NCBI GenBank assembly: GCA_037176845.1
Contig: JAYKXP010000095.1
Location: 1 to 64,000 of the forward strand
DNA from: Paramarasmius palmivorus
Lineage: Eukaryota > Basidiomycota > Agaricomycetes > Agaricales > Marasmiaceae
Direction: 5' to 3'
DNA: 64,000 nt
The translations under genes were made by a program, and so were the position numbers. The notes below the pieces were generated by a model. That model saw only the letters and a program-made list of their open reading frames with translations. It was not told the DNA's origin and did not search any database. Positions 11,112 to 24,330 of this stretch are shown piece after piece; the stretch's first letter is position 1, and each line of letters starts with the position of its first letter.

Positions 11112-12569
11112 ATGGCAGGTATGCTCTCTGACTCTTCATTTTTTTCATGTCTTAAAACTCTCATGCAGATCCCAGCCAATTTGCCCTACCTTCGGCCCCA
11201 TTTGACAGCATCTCTCAAGTAAAATTCTCACCGACGAACCCTGATCATCTACTGTCTTCCTCTTGGGACACGGTGCGTGTCGTTCGACTCGAGTGGACCC
11301 CTTGCTAACAATGTATTTAATCAGACCGTTCGCCTCTACGAAGCCATCGATGAGAACAGTAGTCAACAGAAATGCAAGTTTGACCATCGAGCTGCTGTAC
11401 TTGCCTGTTGTTTTGAGGACGGAAGCCATGGGTTTAGTGGTGGCCTGGACACTGCTGTGAGATAGTGAGTATTCTCTTCATTTCGCCCTTACCAGTTGTT
11501 CACGTTCATGTCTCGCCTTCCCTATCACTACTGTTGTCTGGAACTGGATTGCCATTGTCATTGTGTGTTGGGTATCACCCTTCCTACCTGCCTTGACTAA
11601 CCTATTGTTGCTCTCGATAGCCTCGATTTTGAAAACGAAACAGTGAATGTATTGGGGTCGCATTCAGATGCGGTTTCGTCAATGGCGTATACATCCGTTC
11701 CCTGAGCGTAGTCCGTGTCACCTCCATACTCTCCATTACTACTCCGCCTAATATCTTTCCCTAGACGCCCTCATAACCGGCTCATGGGATCGCTCCCTTC
11801 GATTCTTCGATCCCCGCGCAGCAGCTGCACAAGTCTCGTTACATGAAGCCCCCGAACGAGTATACAAGATGGACATCGTTAATAACACCCTTGTCGTTGC
11901 TATGGCAAGCAGGCTATTCAATATCTACGATGTTCGCAAGATGGACATGCCAGCGCAGCAGCGAGAAAGTAGCTTGAAGTACATGACAAGGTCGGTGGCG
12001 TGTATGGTAACAGGAGAAGGTATGTCTGGTGTCTTCTTTCGTTTAACTCTGCTGATCCCGTCTTTGTAGGATATGCCACTGCGTCCGTCGAAGGTCGCAT
12101 AGCCGTGGAATACTTCGACCCCTCGGATGAAGCCCAACAGAAGAAATACGCATTCAAGTGCCACCGGCTAACTGAAGACGGCGTAGATCACGTCTGGCCA
12201 GTCAATTCTCTTGCCTTTCATCCCATGTTAGTATCACATTCTGTCGCTCATCCCGACCACATACTTACCTGTTGTCCCAGATACAATACATTTGCTTCTG
12301 CCGGTTCGGACGGTACTGTTTCTGTATGGGATCACAAGATCAAGAAGCGTTTGCGACAATATCCAAAATACGACAATCCCGTGTCAAGTGTGGCATTCAA
12401 CAAGGATGGCAGCAAGATGGCTGTTGCTACATGCTATACCTGGGATGAAGGCGAGGCTGGGTTGCGGTGGACTAAAGACGAAAAGGGTCAACAGAAGGAA
12501 CGCGAGAGACCGATGATTCGAATCAGGAAGGTGGGGTCAGAGGCCAAGCCGAAAGGTTGGGACGAGTAG
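11112..12569 (+). CDS. BUB3: Spindle-checkpoint WD40 protein BUB3
   Basis: Bub3 is a seven-bladed beta-propeller that binds phosphorylated kinetochore repeats and recruits Bub1 and Mad3/BubR1. Exons: 11112-11118, 11169-11272, 11325-11464, 11621-about 11694, 11765-12019, 12070-12236 and 12281-12569. Introns are 44-156 nt. The start is a three-codon exon, ATG GCA G, spliced into DPSQFALPSAPFDSISQVKF, the usual Bub3 opening. Diagnostic blades follow: SSWDTTVRLY, HRAAVLACCF, SGGLDTAVRY, TGSWDRSLRFFDPR, then ERVYKMDIVNNTLVVAMASR, MTRSVACM, SVEGRIAVEYFDPS, KKYAFKCHR, SDGTVSVWD and the YTWDEGEAG tail. All are strongly conserved in this family. One junction is odd: the exon ending near 11694 has no GT donor in the phase needed by the next exon, which begins DALITGSWD. 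The copy looks otherwise functional and is probably the only one. Confidence 0.93.
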
Positions 12570-12839
12570 TATACATAGCGAGGGGTGTCTGTGTTTACTG
12601 CAATGTTAAATCCGTTGTCTCTTTGATATTCTTGACTGATCGTATTAGCATAGACTTTAGATCCTGATATGCTTGTTGATCTTGTTCAAATCCCAGGACC
12701 AATAGAAGCCACCATGCTGATGATCATGTATGGTGAGTCCAACGCTAGCGCGCGCTTCTTCAGGAGGCACGGCAGGTTCCGATGATGATGACGAGCTTTG
12801 ACTCAACCGCCTACACATTGGTATGCCTCTCCTTTCCTG

Positions 12840-13376
12840 CTATACGATGTTCTTTATAAACTGGTCCCGAGGATCTTTCTGTATCTTTTCATACCTCACC
12901 CCATCAATGCGTCGGCCCCTAAGGATCTTCGGTGGCATTTCACGATGCGCACGCGAGGTTACACGGTCGACAAGTGAAACCAGATAGTAAGGATAACTGT
13001 CTTCAGCTTTCTTCCCAAAATTCTGAAGTTCAACGATCCCAGTTCCGCAGTAGATTGCACATCTGTGATGCCGAATCCCATTCACTACAATCACCTTCCT
13101 CATGTTGGCCGCGTTTCGATCGTTGAGACCAGACGAACCCTTAGAATACATGGATGCCCAACACATGTATGTGGCATGTAACAAACCAACCAATGGGACT
13201 TCAGGAAGTGTGCGTTTGCTTGCAGGATTAGGTATTCCGGGTTCAGGGAAACTGCACATAAAGACTTCACTCAGGAACTGCTTCGCTTTTCCCTTTCCTC
13301 CCCCTACTGAACCAGCTGGAACTTTCCGCGTCTCTACCTCGTCGATTCTTGCATCAGTGGCCTTGCTGGAGACCAA
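12840..13376 (-). CDS. Possible small gene, 178 codons, unrecognised
   Basis: An uninterrupted minus-strand frame convergent with BUB3 (270 bp from its stop). The C-terminal half (YPYYLVSLVDRVTSRAHRE, then GVRYEKIQKDPRDQFIKNIV) has a natural-looking mix of charged and hydrophobic residues, but I cannot match it to a family. The N-terminal half is weaker and may be spurious or part of a different exon. There is no signal peptide or membrane helix. Confidence 0.25.
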   Translation of the reverse strand: MVSSKATDARIDEVETRKVPAGSVGGGKGKAKQFLSEVFMCSFPEPGIPNPASKRTLPEVPLVGLLHATYMCWASMYSKGSSGLNDRNAANMRKVIVVNGIRHHRCAIYCGTGIVELQNFGKKAEDSYPYYLVSLVDRVTSRAHREMPPKILRGRRIDGVRYEKIQKDPRDQFIKNIV

Positions 13377-15716
13377 GTGATTCGCTGGATATTGTAAAAG
13401 AGAGCTGTTGAACTCGGGTGGCGGAGTTCCGGATGGTAAGGTTCTTCGTTCGGGTACTCTGGGAGCAGTTGGGCCTATGATCGTAAGGTTAACAAACTGT
13501 GACCACTCGCTTCGAGCGATTTAGCCTGTGACGGCGAACAGTAGACCATGGAACACGTTCTTTGACGGAGGGTGCGTTACGGATAATGTCGATCGTATTC
13601 ACAATAACTCACTCCTCATCATCGCTTTCTTATGGATCGATCCTATTCACAGAATACACAAATCTCCACTACAAATCTGCGCGCCACAGTTGAGGTATTT
13701 CTCTTTCCCATCGAATCACCATGCTGACTATGTGTTAATGTTTCTCTAGGCTCTCCTAATACGGTAATCACAAATACATGTCGGGACACGCTAATTTGGA
13801 GTCCATATGTGCCTACACCTCGTACCTTTTCCGACACTCTCAGGGTTCGACAGACAATACTCCGAGGTCACTCCTAGGTACCTTGCGACGTACAAACTAG
13901 TTTCAGCTCGAGGACCCTACTTCCCCGCCGGGCTATACAAAGGAGTGAATTCCTCTCGTACGCGTGCTTTGTTCTGATGAGGGGATCCGAGTCTAATCAT
14001 CACCGCTGTCAGTTGGGCATCGCGTCTGTTCCTTGCACACCTTACTACACGGGAAGAATGTCAGCTATGCGCTCTACACCACATATGGTTTTAAAATTCC
14101 AGAAATTCGAGCGAGCACCAGGTCGAATGTCACCGCTGTTTTAATATCAGCGACATCACCTCTTCGCTGAATTCATGGTGCGTTTTATTGTCTTTTTACT
14201 CTCGAAAATGAAAAGTTCGTCGGCTGATCTAGACCCGACACAGTGGACCGATGATGGCGGATGGAATACTGGCTTCTATCTCTGGGTAGGTGCCATGATT
14301 ATGATGTGATTAAAGTCTGATTCATCCCTAATGGTCTTGAAGCTAGATAACGACTTGGGGCGGCTCGTGCTATGAAGTGAAGTAAAGGGGAGAGGGATAA
14401 TATTTTCTGTCAGGTAGGACTTCACCTCTTAGTTGGTTTGCGACCTTTAACTTCCCTAATGCGTCAACAGCACTTATCACCTGAAATTGAGGATTGATGG
14501 TTCTTCCGCCTGATTAATCAAGAGGCCGCGGATATCATTCTTCGTATTGGATTTCTGTGACTGCTGTACGTCTAGACTTTTTATGAATTCATGGAATTTT
14601 CTTACCCTGCACACATACGCCACCATCAATGGCAACTCCTTAGAACTTGCACGTACACCAGTCTCACCAACAAACGGCACCCTAGAGCTGGACAATCCGG
14701 GCATATGATATTCCAAGAGCTGCGCCGTTCGATATGTAGCATGCTAGACATGCGGCTGTTGTATCGTTGCTTCAGTCTTGTCCATAGACGGTCCTACTCT
14801 CGAGTCTATCCTAGCGGCGACCTTATGGACATCTTACCTGTCCCCCAGATTCTGAAGGGCTTGTGAAAAAACAGACTTCATTTCAGCTTCTCATCATGTG
14901 GGTATGAACCTATTTCACAAACGGGGTTGCCCATTTCCCTCGACCCTTGATGGAGTTAAAGCGCCCCGTGGTTTAATTTCGGAGACTCGGAGTCCACGTG
15001 CCGCTTTGGCCGTTCATTTTGGCCGATACGCCATGTCATCCTTTCCCATCAGCTTATCACTCACCAGGCTAGCCGATAACTCTTATTGTTCTTTTTCTGT
15101 GGAGTCTCCCACCAACTTCTTCCAAGAAGATGGCTCGAAATTCGAAGGAGAATGTCCAGAACTCAATCAAGACGCATATTCGGTTCAGGGCTATGGGCAT
15201 TTCGATTCATTGCAGACTTTTTACTCGATAGGCAATAAGTCAAGGATGGATGAGCAGGCAAATAATATAGCGCGATGAGTGATGGTGATGAAAGGCGTGC
15301 GCAGGGATTAGGGTATAATGCGGGGGATAGATGGTATGAAGTGTCTGAAAAGTCGTGAATGGATGGTGAGTCGTAAAATGATGTACAACGTGTCGCGCAT
15401 AAAGTTTATGATAGATAAAACAACAACAGTGAAGGGATGTGCCATCGAGACGCAACCAGGACGGTAGAAGACGTCGTCGAGACGGGATCCTACACGTACG
15501 AGAAGAGAAAAGGGGCTCGAGGCCTGGAGAGAATACAAAGGAAACGATATGACTACACGAAGACAAGGAAGTTTTGAGGAGGGTTGATACATGAGGCTCA
15601 CCGTTCCATGGATAGAGGTGCGCAGGGATAATACATCTGAGTGACGTTGAGAAGCTGAAACCAAGAATGTCCATCATGAAGCTAGCCCTGATTGCGTCCT
15701 GCACGATACGAGAAAG
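13377..15716. other. No gene recognised
   Basis: The frames at plus 14898-15278 and minus 15240-15704 (126 and 154 codons) show no domain. The second starts just downstream of the HMG-box gene stop and may be its 3' untranslated region read in an open frame. Confidence 0.45.
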
Positions 15717-17428
15717 CTAAAACGATTGCCCAGAAATGATCCCGTCGAAATTCATCAAGCCGTCTACACTTTGGCTCGAGGCGTGCTGCGGCTGGCTATA
15801 CTCCTGGCTGTACTCGTGGGTGTACTCGGGCGCATAGTCGATATATGACTCTTGCGAATACTCGTGGTCGAACTCGGCCGTTGAAGGCTCGACTTCTTGA
15901 GTGTGGTACTTGGGAAACCAAGCTCAATAGGCGGTATTGAGTTGATATCGAAGTCACCGCTTGCAAGCATGGCGGACTCGCCATGCCACATCGAGCTGTT
16001 GTCCCAGGAGTATGAGGAGTAGCCGATATCACCCTGCATCTCCATAGGCATGAATTCCTGCTCTTGGTGCATCTCCGGGGAGCAAGTGTCAGGAGGTATA
16101 CATTGCTGGCCAAGCTGGGAGAATGCAGGATGAGGCAGCATATTGGAGGTTGGTGTGAAAGGACCAGCAGCAGGTGATGAAGGTCCGGAAGACCCCGAAG
16201 CGATCGACGAGGCGGGAGAGATGATGCTGTGTGCTGGAAGGAGCATGGTGGACTCGTGGGGCATCGTGAGGGGCTGTAGCCGAGATGGTACGTTTACGGG
16301 CTGTGCTTGTTGTGAAGACATGTCATACATTGACTGCATTAGATCGGAAGACTAGAGTGGATGTCAGAAGACAACATCGCGATCGACGGAGTCAATTACT
16401 CACCTGTAGCCCTTGTTGGGCGAATTCGGACATTGGAGGCATCAAGTGTTGGCTGGGTCGGTAATCGAAGTTGGCCATGACATCCTCCGGGTTGCCGCCG
16501 TAGGCGGAACGGCGAGAGATCATCGGTAGCAGTGAGGGAGACGTTGGGCAGGAAGGTGTTGTAGGGTATAGAGTCGGAACCTGGATGGTTTGATACGACA
16601 TCGGGGGTGGAGTTGGGTGCTGAAGCGGAACGACCATGAAGGCGAGGTGCGGTAGGAGGAATGATGAATGATATCGACTTGTTAGTTTCTTCCTCGACTT
16701 CACCCTTTCGCGGCTTATGCTTCTTGTTCCTAGCCTTCCCATCCTTATCCCTGACCCTCTGTGGACGATATACATAGTTCGGATACAACTGCTCGTGCTC
16801 CTTCTTCTTCTCCTTCGCCAAATCCTCCCAATACTTCCTCTCTTCTGCAGGCAGTGACTTCCACTGCTGGCTGATGGCCTTCGACAAATCGGCCTGGCGT
16901 TGCTTCTTCGTTACGGTATCAGAGGCGCTTTCTTCCTGAGCCTGCTGGCGCTCCTCGCAGCACTTCCTTCGGAAGAGAATGAAGGCGTTCTCCGGGCGCT
17001 TGATGTAGTCCTCGTCACCTTTCTTGGGCCGACGCTCAACGTCAATGCTCGCAGAAGATGATTTACGACGTTTGTGGGATGGGGATGAAGATGATGTTGA
17101 TACGGAGTATGCTGAATCGGGTGTCAGGGTTCGCATTAGAGGTGGAGGTGTTGTACATGATGAAGATAAAGCGAGTGAACGGAGGTCGGGTTCAAAGGGT
17201 GAACTAGAAGGCGTCGAGTAAGGACTGTCGCTGAGGTTGTGTGATGAAGGGAATGTGAAAGCGCGTGGCGTTGGTGAAATGATAGCTAAAGCAGGTGGCG
17301 GAGGGGTGTCCGTCGTCACTTCGAGTGCTATAGAAGGTGAGAGATAGTATTCATCAGTTTGGGGTTATGCTGAAGAGAACACGCTACTCACAACGGGATT
17401 GGGTATCGCGCGTGCGGAGTACCGGCAT
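15717..17428 (-). CDS. HMG-box transcription factor, Pcc1-like
   Basis: Three exons on the minus strand: 17392-17428, 16404-17327 and 15717-16351. The start is ATG at 17428, giving MPVLRTRDTQSRSLEVTTD across the first 63-nt intron, the usual opening of basidiomycete Pcc1-type HMG proteins. A Ser/Pro-rich stretch and a basic HKRRK patch precede the HMG box (DYIKRPENAFILFRRK, then ADLSKAISQQWKSLPAEERK, YWEDLAKEKKKEHE). A YPNYVYRPQR motif and a basic, possibly nuclear, signal follow. Conserved islands come after: SASAP, TPPPMSYQTIQ, SCPTSPSLLPMISRRS, then DFDINSIPPIELG. A Tyr/Glu/Ser/Gln-rich tail with repeated EYSQE and EYTHE ends GLMNFDGIISGQ. Two one-base shifts break it: an extra C near 16615-16617 and a missing C near 15912-15914. 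In Coprinopsis and Ustilago, related factors (Pcc1, Prf1) act in mating and development; that role is only inferred here. Confidence 0.85.
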
Positions 17429-20400
17429 GATGAACTATTGTTCAAGGAGTGGTGGTCTTGTCGATTGGAGGACAATGGAGGATGGAGGAACAAAAGGTCG
17501 TAAGGAAATGGAAGGAAATTGGAGGTTGCAGGGACTCCTGCACGCAATTAGGGGGAAAGGGAGGAAAGAATAATTGAGGTGTCGCTTTGAACTGCTGACC
17601 GTTTTCTTTTGTCTCTGGTGGATACCGCAGATTTGCGAGCTGATGCAAAGACAATTAGCACAAGCGGGGCACAAAAACGAAAACAATACGACGGGTTAGT
17701 TTTATAGTGATTGGACGAGAAACTCGCGCTAAAAACTCCGTTTAGGGTTGCACGACCACTTGGTCGCACAGCAATTGAATCGCATTGTGTGTCCATATTA
17801 GGAAGGGTCGAGGGACCATCGAATCATAGATCCCAAGATATGATGATGTTGTAAGTGTTTGGTAAGAGATGGAATTCGTCCTTATTGTCTTTACCGCTTG
17901 GGTCTCGCCACACGCTTTCCCCGGCAATTTGGCCCGAGCCGAGTCAGCCTCAACATTTCCCCACAATGTCATCTTTACATGACCGCTGACTCACGTAAAT
18001 TCATCAGCCCTTCTGGAATCAAGTCATAGACACCTTCCGCGGGTTATTGAGCAATCCTCCGCCGACACATCCTGCCCATATCTACCTTCATGAACGACTG
18101 TGACTATGAAGCTTGCATCAGCTATGGCCTTCTCTGGTATGGAATCACCGTTATTTTCACCCCGCTTAGGTTTCTAGCTTCTGTTCTGATATGTCAGGCA
18201 CGTGGTAAAAGCTCTATCAGATTCACGCCTCAATTCGGTATCCATGAGCGCCTTCAACTTTCCAAAAAAGGCAATCATGAACCGTCCGTTCGTCCTCAAG
18301 GCTAATCACCAAAACTCCTTCCTACTCGAGCCAGGCATCTCCAGTGTTCTTCGGTGGCTGTGTTTCTCTTCGATCGTGTTTCTCAACTAGCAATGGCGTC
18401 AGAGCTTTTCGCGTCGTATCCATCTCCGTTTCACTGCTTCACTCGCCTGTCCATATTAATTGTACACTTCGCCATGCTCCGACTACGCATATTCATCTCG
18501 GGTTCGGTGGTCCGGGCCATCTCCTTTGTCCCGTGATGAGACATACGCGTCTTGTCTTTGACGCGAGGCGAGACATTGGCACCATACGGCGCTACGTACT
18601 CCAACCACTGGTTAGTTCCGCTGTATCGATGAACGGATTCTCATCAACCCTTGCTGTCCGAGGATATCTTACACCAGTATGAAACCCAGGATCGGTTGCA
18701 AGGATCAATCTGCTTCCATGTCTCAGTTACGCTTGGACCCTTCCCGTGCTTCTTCCATCTCACCTTGTTCACGACATCCTAATGCTTCCTCAGACTCTGA
18801 CTCGATACACAACCTAAAACATGAGTCAGAAGGAATAGATAAGATCAATCTGCGGGGTAGGTACTTTCGCTTCTATATCGGTCTTTATATCCGAAAGTGC
18901 GGCATCAGTCATTCCCGGTTCTTCCCATTCTTGGGGACAAAGTTTAGCTATTCTAGCTCGACCCCTGATGTATGAAGGGACAGCGTTTCTACGTGAACGA
19001 GTCAATGTTCGTGGCGTAGTCGACGTCTTATATCAAGATATCATATTCCGGACAATCCTTTGCTCACGGCAGCCGACTCTGTACATGGCTAAATGCTACT
19101 CCCTGGTGGATTCTTCAGGTGCCTCACACACCACGCATATCACTTGTGCCAGAAACGCGGCCGAACATGCTATACGTACGACTAATTTCCGATTCTCACT
19201 CGGACTGGACTCATCTCGATCCCATTCACCTGTCATTTCCAAAAACGGCGGACAATGGGAGAACGAGGCTACTAGCATATGGCACATAAACATTGCATTG
19301 AATAAGCCGTTGCGCACTCGGTAAGCTCTTCTAGTCTCGGTGAAAATCTACGTACTGAACGTGATTTAGAACAATGAGTTCTCTTACCGGGAGATATGGG
19401 AGAAGGAGTGACGCTTTGACGGCACAATGGGGAACCTGTCAGCACATTCACCTAGTCAGGTTTCACGCTATGGTGCATGAAATACGCCGGCATTGTATAT
19501 ATTAACGTCGTACGACGCGTTTCTTCGGTATTCGCAGACGAATCATTACGCGTCAAACTTGCAAGACCTGGGGAGTCACATTTCAATCACGAAAATATAT
19601 TACACGATCGCTTTACCCTGATGATCTGAGGCTAGATCTATCACTGAAACCGACACCGACCGCAAGGAGCTTTTTGGCGGGAGCAAAGTAGAGACAATGT
19701 GGTGATCAGTGTGAAGGGAAGGCCGTAAAGAGCGAACAATTCTGAGATTGTTTGTATGGACGTCTGACTCCCATAATTTCCAAGCAGGATAGATTGCGTC
19801 TTGCCATCCCCAAAGCTGATGAGAACACGGTGCTAAGGACATGATTCACAAGATCAGGCTATCGACGAGACCACGAACAACACTTGTCCTTTATATGCGG
19901 GAATTCATCGCTTGGAGCCAGTCCATGACTAACTGGGGCGTCGGGGCTATTAATTAGGGAGCTTGAGGAATTGTATGCATATATCAATGCCATATGCTGT
20001 GTGCCATGTATACTCCGGACTTTGCTGTCGTGATTGATGCAAAGCGCTAGAGAAACTATACCAGAAGCAGCGAACAATGAAATGGCGAGGCATCTTTGAT
20101 GGGTTTCTAGTTCGGCGTCGGCCATATACGATTCAGGGAGTAGTTTAAGCCCAGCATATCTTTTGACTCGCGATAGTGTACAATTTGATCGACAGAGCAC
20201 AGGTCAATGCACGAATTAATTTTTTATGTCCACAGTGCTTTGCATCGGTTTGCGTAGGAAGATTTCATCTTAGCAGTATAGTCGAGATGGATATCCTGGT
20301 GTGTTAGCGCCCAACATTGAAGGTTCAAAGCGCCTTCAAAGACAGATGATCTACATGAGCGCTTGTCGTTGGGTACCATGCCGCGGCAAGTAATGAATAG

Positions 20401-23400
20401 CCGGCGGGATGTAGGCGCTTGTATACATTAGAATCTATGACGATTTCACCTGTTTGGATTTTCACTCTGACAAGAACGTATCTGGGTCCTCATAGGAAGA
20501 TAAACTCAACATCTGTAAGTTCATTTTTACTGTGAACCATATCCTGGACATTTTCTGTTCAAATATTACTCAATTTACCGCATTCCGGCCAAAGCTCGTG
20601 CTCGGAACACTTCCCTCAAAAAGCCCTATTCTTCGGCCGACGAAGTGAGTAATCTACAACGCCTGAGATTAGCAATCCGAAGAGTGAACAAATTTTTACC
20701 TCTCGCTTCAGTCGTCCGACTTATTCCGTACGCTAGTGCTGAGATCAATTTCTTTTGGAAGCCTCGTGCTGTGTAGCTCTTCCTGTTCTATCCACATGAA
20801 ATGGTGGGCAGAGGGGATTCTCAGTGGCCAATAACGTACTCCTCATAGGCGTGTCTAGGCTGTACCTGTGCCCCACTTAGCCATATACATTATCGAGCGT
20901 TGAACACATAAATTCGTCCCGGAATGAATGACTCATGGTCCATCCATGAGGAATATCGTTTACGTCTTGCTTGAGGTCCGGTCGCTTGCTCACCAGCGGT
21001 TTTGACAGCAATTGCGGGGAAATAACGTATCCTCGGAAGGTTGTCACGAGTGACGGCAACGTTGGGCAATGGGCGCGCCGATGTATAGAAGTCGGGATGG
21101 CCGCGGGACTCAATCATTTTCCCATACACGCGTCCTAAGAGGAGTATCATTGCGTAAAAATATTCGACAGTTTTACTATTGACAGTCATAGATAATTTTC
21201 ACGTCTCAAACGCGTTCAAAACATAGGTCCTACGTAGTAGAGTTAGTCTTCTCAAGCTTCTATGGTTCGTTGTCTGCATTAACCACGGCTGACACGTGGA
21301 AACGAGTATCCCCGTGTCAAGTCGGAAGGCAGTACTTACCGCCGTTCTGGAACGCGTTACCGACTACTCCGCCCGACAACATTGAACATATCATTGATAT
21401 CTTTAATCTGGTTCAAGGAACGGGGATAATGCCTGCAGGCACTACGGATCTCCACATCATGTCGGGTAGAGCGAGTGATATACATGGGCAGAGGGCATTG
21501 TTAGTCGTAAAGCTGTTTGAGGACCATTGCCATATGTTATGGGATACCAAGAAATGAAATTTCCGTGTGCTGCAAGCCTAATGTCGCGAGTGTATATCTC
21601 AATCCCTGGCCTAATTTTCTCAAGTAACCCAGTTATTCCGTTATCATAGGATGTTATCATCATCTGATCCGGAGTCCATAGGAACAAGATAATCACTTTA
21701 CTCTACATATCTGAGACTTGCTCTATGCTTGGATGGTGGTTTGAACTTTGGACTATAACAGCCTATATTCAGAGACACCTTCTCATGCTTAATGGTGGAA
21801 CGCCAGGCTCTGCACTCAATCCCTCTGCACCCACTTGACCCTTCATTCTTGTGGCGGAACCACCGCAGCGGATAATACACTTCTTACTTCCGGCTCGATA
21901 TCTATTGCGCCTGACACGGATCTATCATTACCACGAACGTTGTCCGAGAAGCTTTGCATTCAATTGCGTCCCTACATATGTAGTGCGTCATCAGCTGATG
22001 TACAGATGAGATTCAAGATACTTCATAAGGAAGGTATGGTCCGACACGCTGGTCCCATGATTCTGCCAGCGAACCTTATCATCAACTCGAGGCGATTCGA
22101 ACCTCGGATTTGGAAAGATGAGAACGACACACCGGAGACTCGCCCCGATCCCTCAAAACGGGAAACGGAAGCAAAAAAATCCAGAGTCGGTATCCCCGTT
22201 CATCGAGTACTCCTGGTGTACCTATCTATTGCGGGACAAACTGTAGCTCCGTTGAACGCTCCAAAAACCCGAGGCAATACCCGTGGATGCAAGGCGGAAA
22301 CGACGGAATTGTTAGGCGTTATCGGTACACTTCAGACGCTATTTCCGCAGTGGCTATGGTGGGAAATACAAGTGTGAGTTTTGAAGGTCAAGACTTCAAC
22401 TTTTTTTGCATGCTAGCTGTCACAAACTGACTAGGTAAAGGAAGTTGGCGGTGAAAGCCAGTTACCAGGAATAGCCCCTATAATGCTTCTCCGACTGGAC
22501 TGTACAAACGAGTGTCCGGATTAGGATATTGAAAGAATATGTGAGTCATGTTCCTTCCAAATGATCGTCGTCCACAATATTGATGTAGGTTGGAATCGCA
22601 ACCGTCGATCTTCACTGTCATCCATTAGTAGATATCGAGCTTGTGACCACAAGACGTGTAGGGCGCGTTATAATCTTCACTGAGCATAACCCTTCATTAC
22701 GGGGTCGATGTCGGGAACGACATTCGGATCTTGAGCATCACATTCCTGGACATACTGCCGCTGATTTATCCACCAGCGTAAACACTAGTGACCATCATTC
22801 CATTTTACCTGCCACCATGTACCGACATTACTGAAGTCCTTCTGTACAAAACAGGGTAGTTATTGAATCTACTCTAGAAAAGAGGTGTGTAGGGATTGAA
22901 TACATTGACGGTGTTCGGAAGGGAGGCGTTTCGGCCTTATGTGAAAGCAATGAGAGAGAAAGCGAGAATTCTATATCCATGATCACTACTTGCGTTGTTA
23001 GTACTACCCGTATATCGTATAGTTTATCTGACTGCCGTGATGATGAAGGGGGATGCGATACCTCACAATAATACAGTAGTTTGAATTGTTGAGGGAGTGA
23101 ACCTTGAACTATACTCGTAACAAATCAGTTGATTCAGATTACTCCACATGAAGTTCAGTCATTGATCATTGTTGGGAGTATACGATTTTGGGATCCACTT
23201 CATGGTGGATATATTTTGGACCTTTTAGGATTCGATGGGGCGGAGACACGACTTCTCTACAAGTAAAACGTCCCCGTAAACGTGATATTGAAAAAGATGA
23301 ATGGTCCTACGCTCCAAGGTGAGATACAAACCCGTAACTATCAACGAGTATTGCAACCAGGTTTGGAGCAGAAACATAAGCCATCGTCAATCAACATCAA

Positions 23401-23821
23401 CATGAATCCACAACTTCCGACCGACTCCCGACTAAATACTAATATGACTCTGTTTCTAATCCCAAGAATCTGCTCAGCTGAATGTCAATTAGCGCTATAT
23501 GACGAGTGGAGGCATCTATCTATGCCAGCTGCAGATAACAAGACAAAACGCGAGTGAGTGGCCTCAGGCTGGTGTAATACCGTAACGGAATCTAGAATCC
23601 CTCAATTGGAGTCCGGGTACCATCGTGTTCGAAGCGCACTCAAGTCTGTCCAGAGACCATGTCCAAGGTCTTTCCATAAGCGACTTCATAAATAATTGAG
23701 TAAACGTCCAGAGTCGTTAGATGTACTGGGAAAGCACACGGGCTATCGTGCCGCGTAGTGTGGATCCTCTCATTTCCATTCAAGTTTGGTCCTAGACGTA
23801 TTACGTTAGCATCAGTAAAGT
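17429..23821. other. Gene-poor stretch
   Basis: No family is recognised in these 6.4 kb. The part next to the HMG-box gene (about 17430-17700) is its likely promoter and 5' untranslated region. The best open frame is plus 21835-22377 (180 codons), with a basic central part and no known motif. Several frames of 90-120 codons at 18.3-19.3 kb have no support. Old decayed elements are likely but I cannot name one. Confidence 0.45.
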
Positions 23822-24330
23822 TACGTCAAATGGCATTTCGGCAATAGAGCGGCATGCCCACGGCATTTTGGGCCGAAATGCCAAATGCTAAATGCTAGAC
23901 CCCCTTTTACGGAATGCCGGTGCCCTAGCCCGTCATAGCCCTGACGGCAAAAATGCCGATATGTCAATATGTTAAATGGTCGGTCCCTCTAACTACTAAT
24001 TTCTGGTACTTTCACTGCGGAAATGTGAGCAATTATGCATGACATTGAAATATAGATATTATAGCTATGATCTTTTGTATTGTAGAGACTTCCTCACCCT
24101 GTAATCCAGTGTATCGAGAGTATGTAACGTCACGTAAATGCGTGCTCCGGTCCTCACTGCCCCGGCAACAGAGATGTTCGCCACAACGACAACATATCTA
24201 AGGTCAACATGCACCTGTACAAATGCAAGACTCTGTCTGGTTTGGACTAGCATCTTGTGCATTTGGCACTCAGCATTTCAGAATGCCGGAAATGCCAAAA
24301 ATGTCTTTAAATGTCGAAATGCTCGTTGCG
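23822..24330. repeat. Two clusters of AAATGCC / GGCATTT motifs
   Basis: The heptamer AAATGCC or its complement, with one-base variants, occurs about 15 times in two blocks, 23829-23965 and 24257-24330. A clear stem-loop is at 23862-23882 (GGCATTT, 7-base loop, AAATGCC). The blocks flank about 290 bp without the motif. This could be the degenerate terminal regions of a small non-autonomous element, but no clean target duplication is visible. Confidence 0.5.

Noticed and set aside
13102..13380. A 92-codon plus-strand frame opposite the unrecognised minus-strand frame
   Set aside because: No domain; neither strand is convincing and the minus frame is longer.
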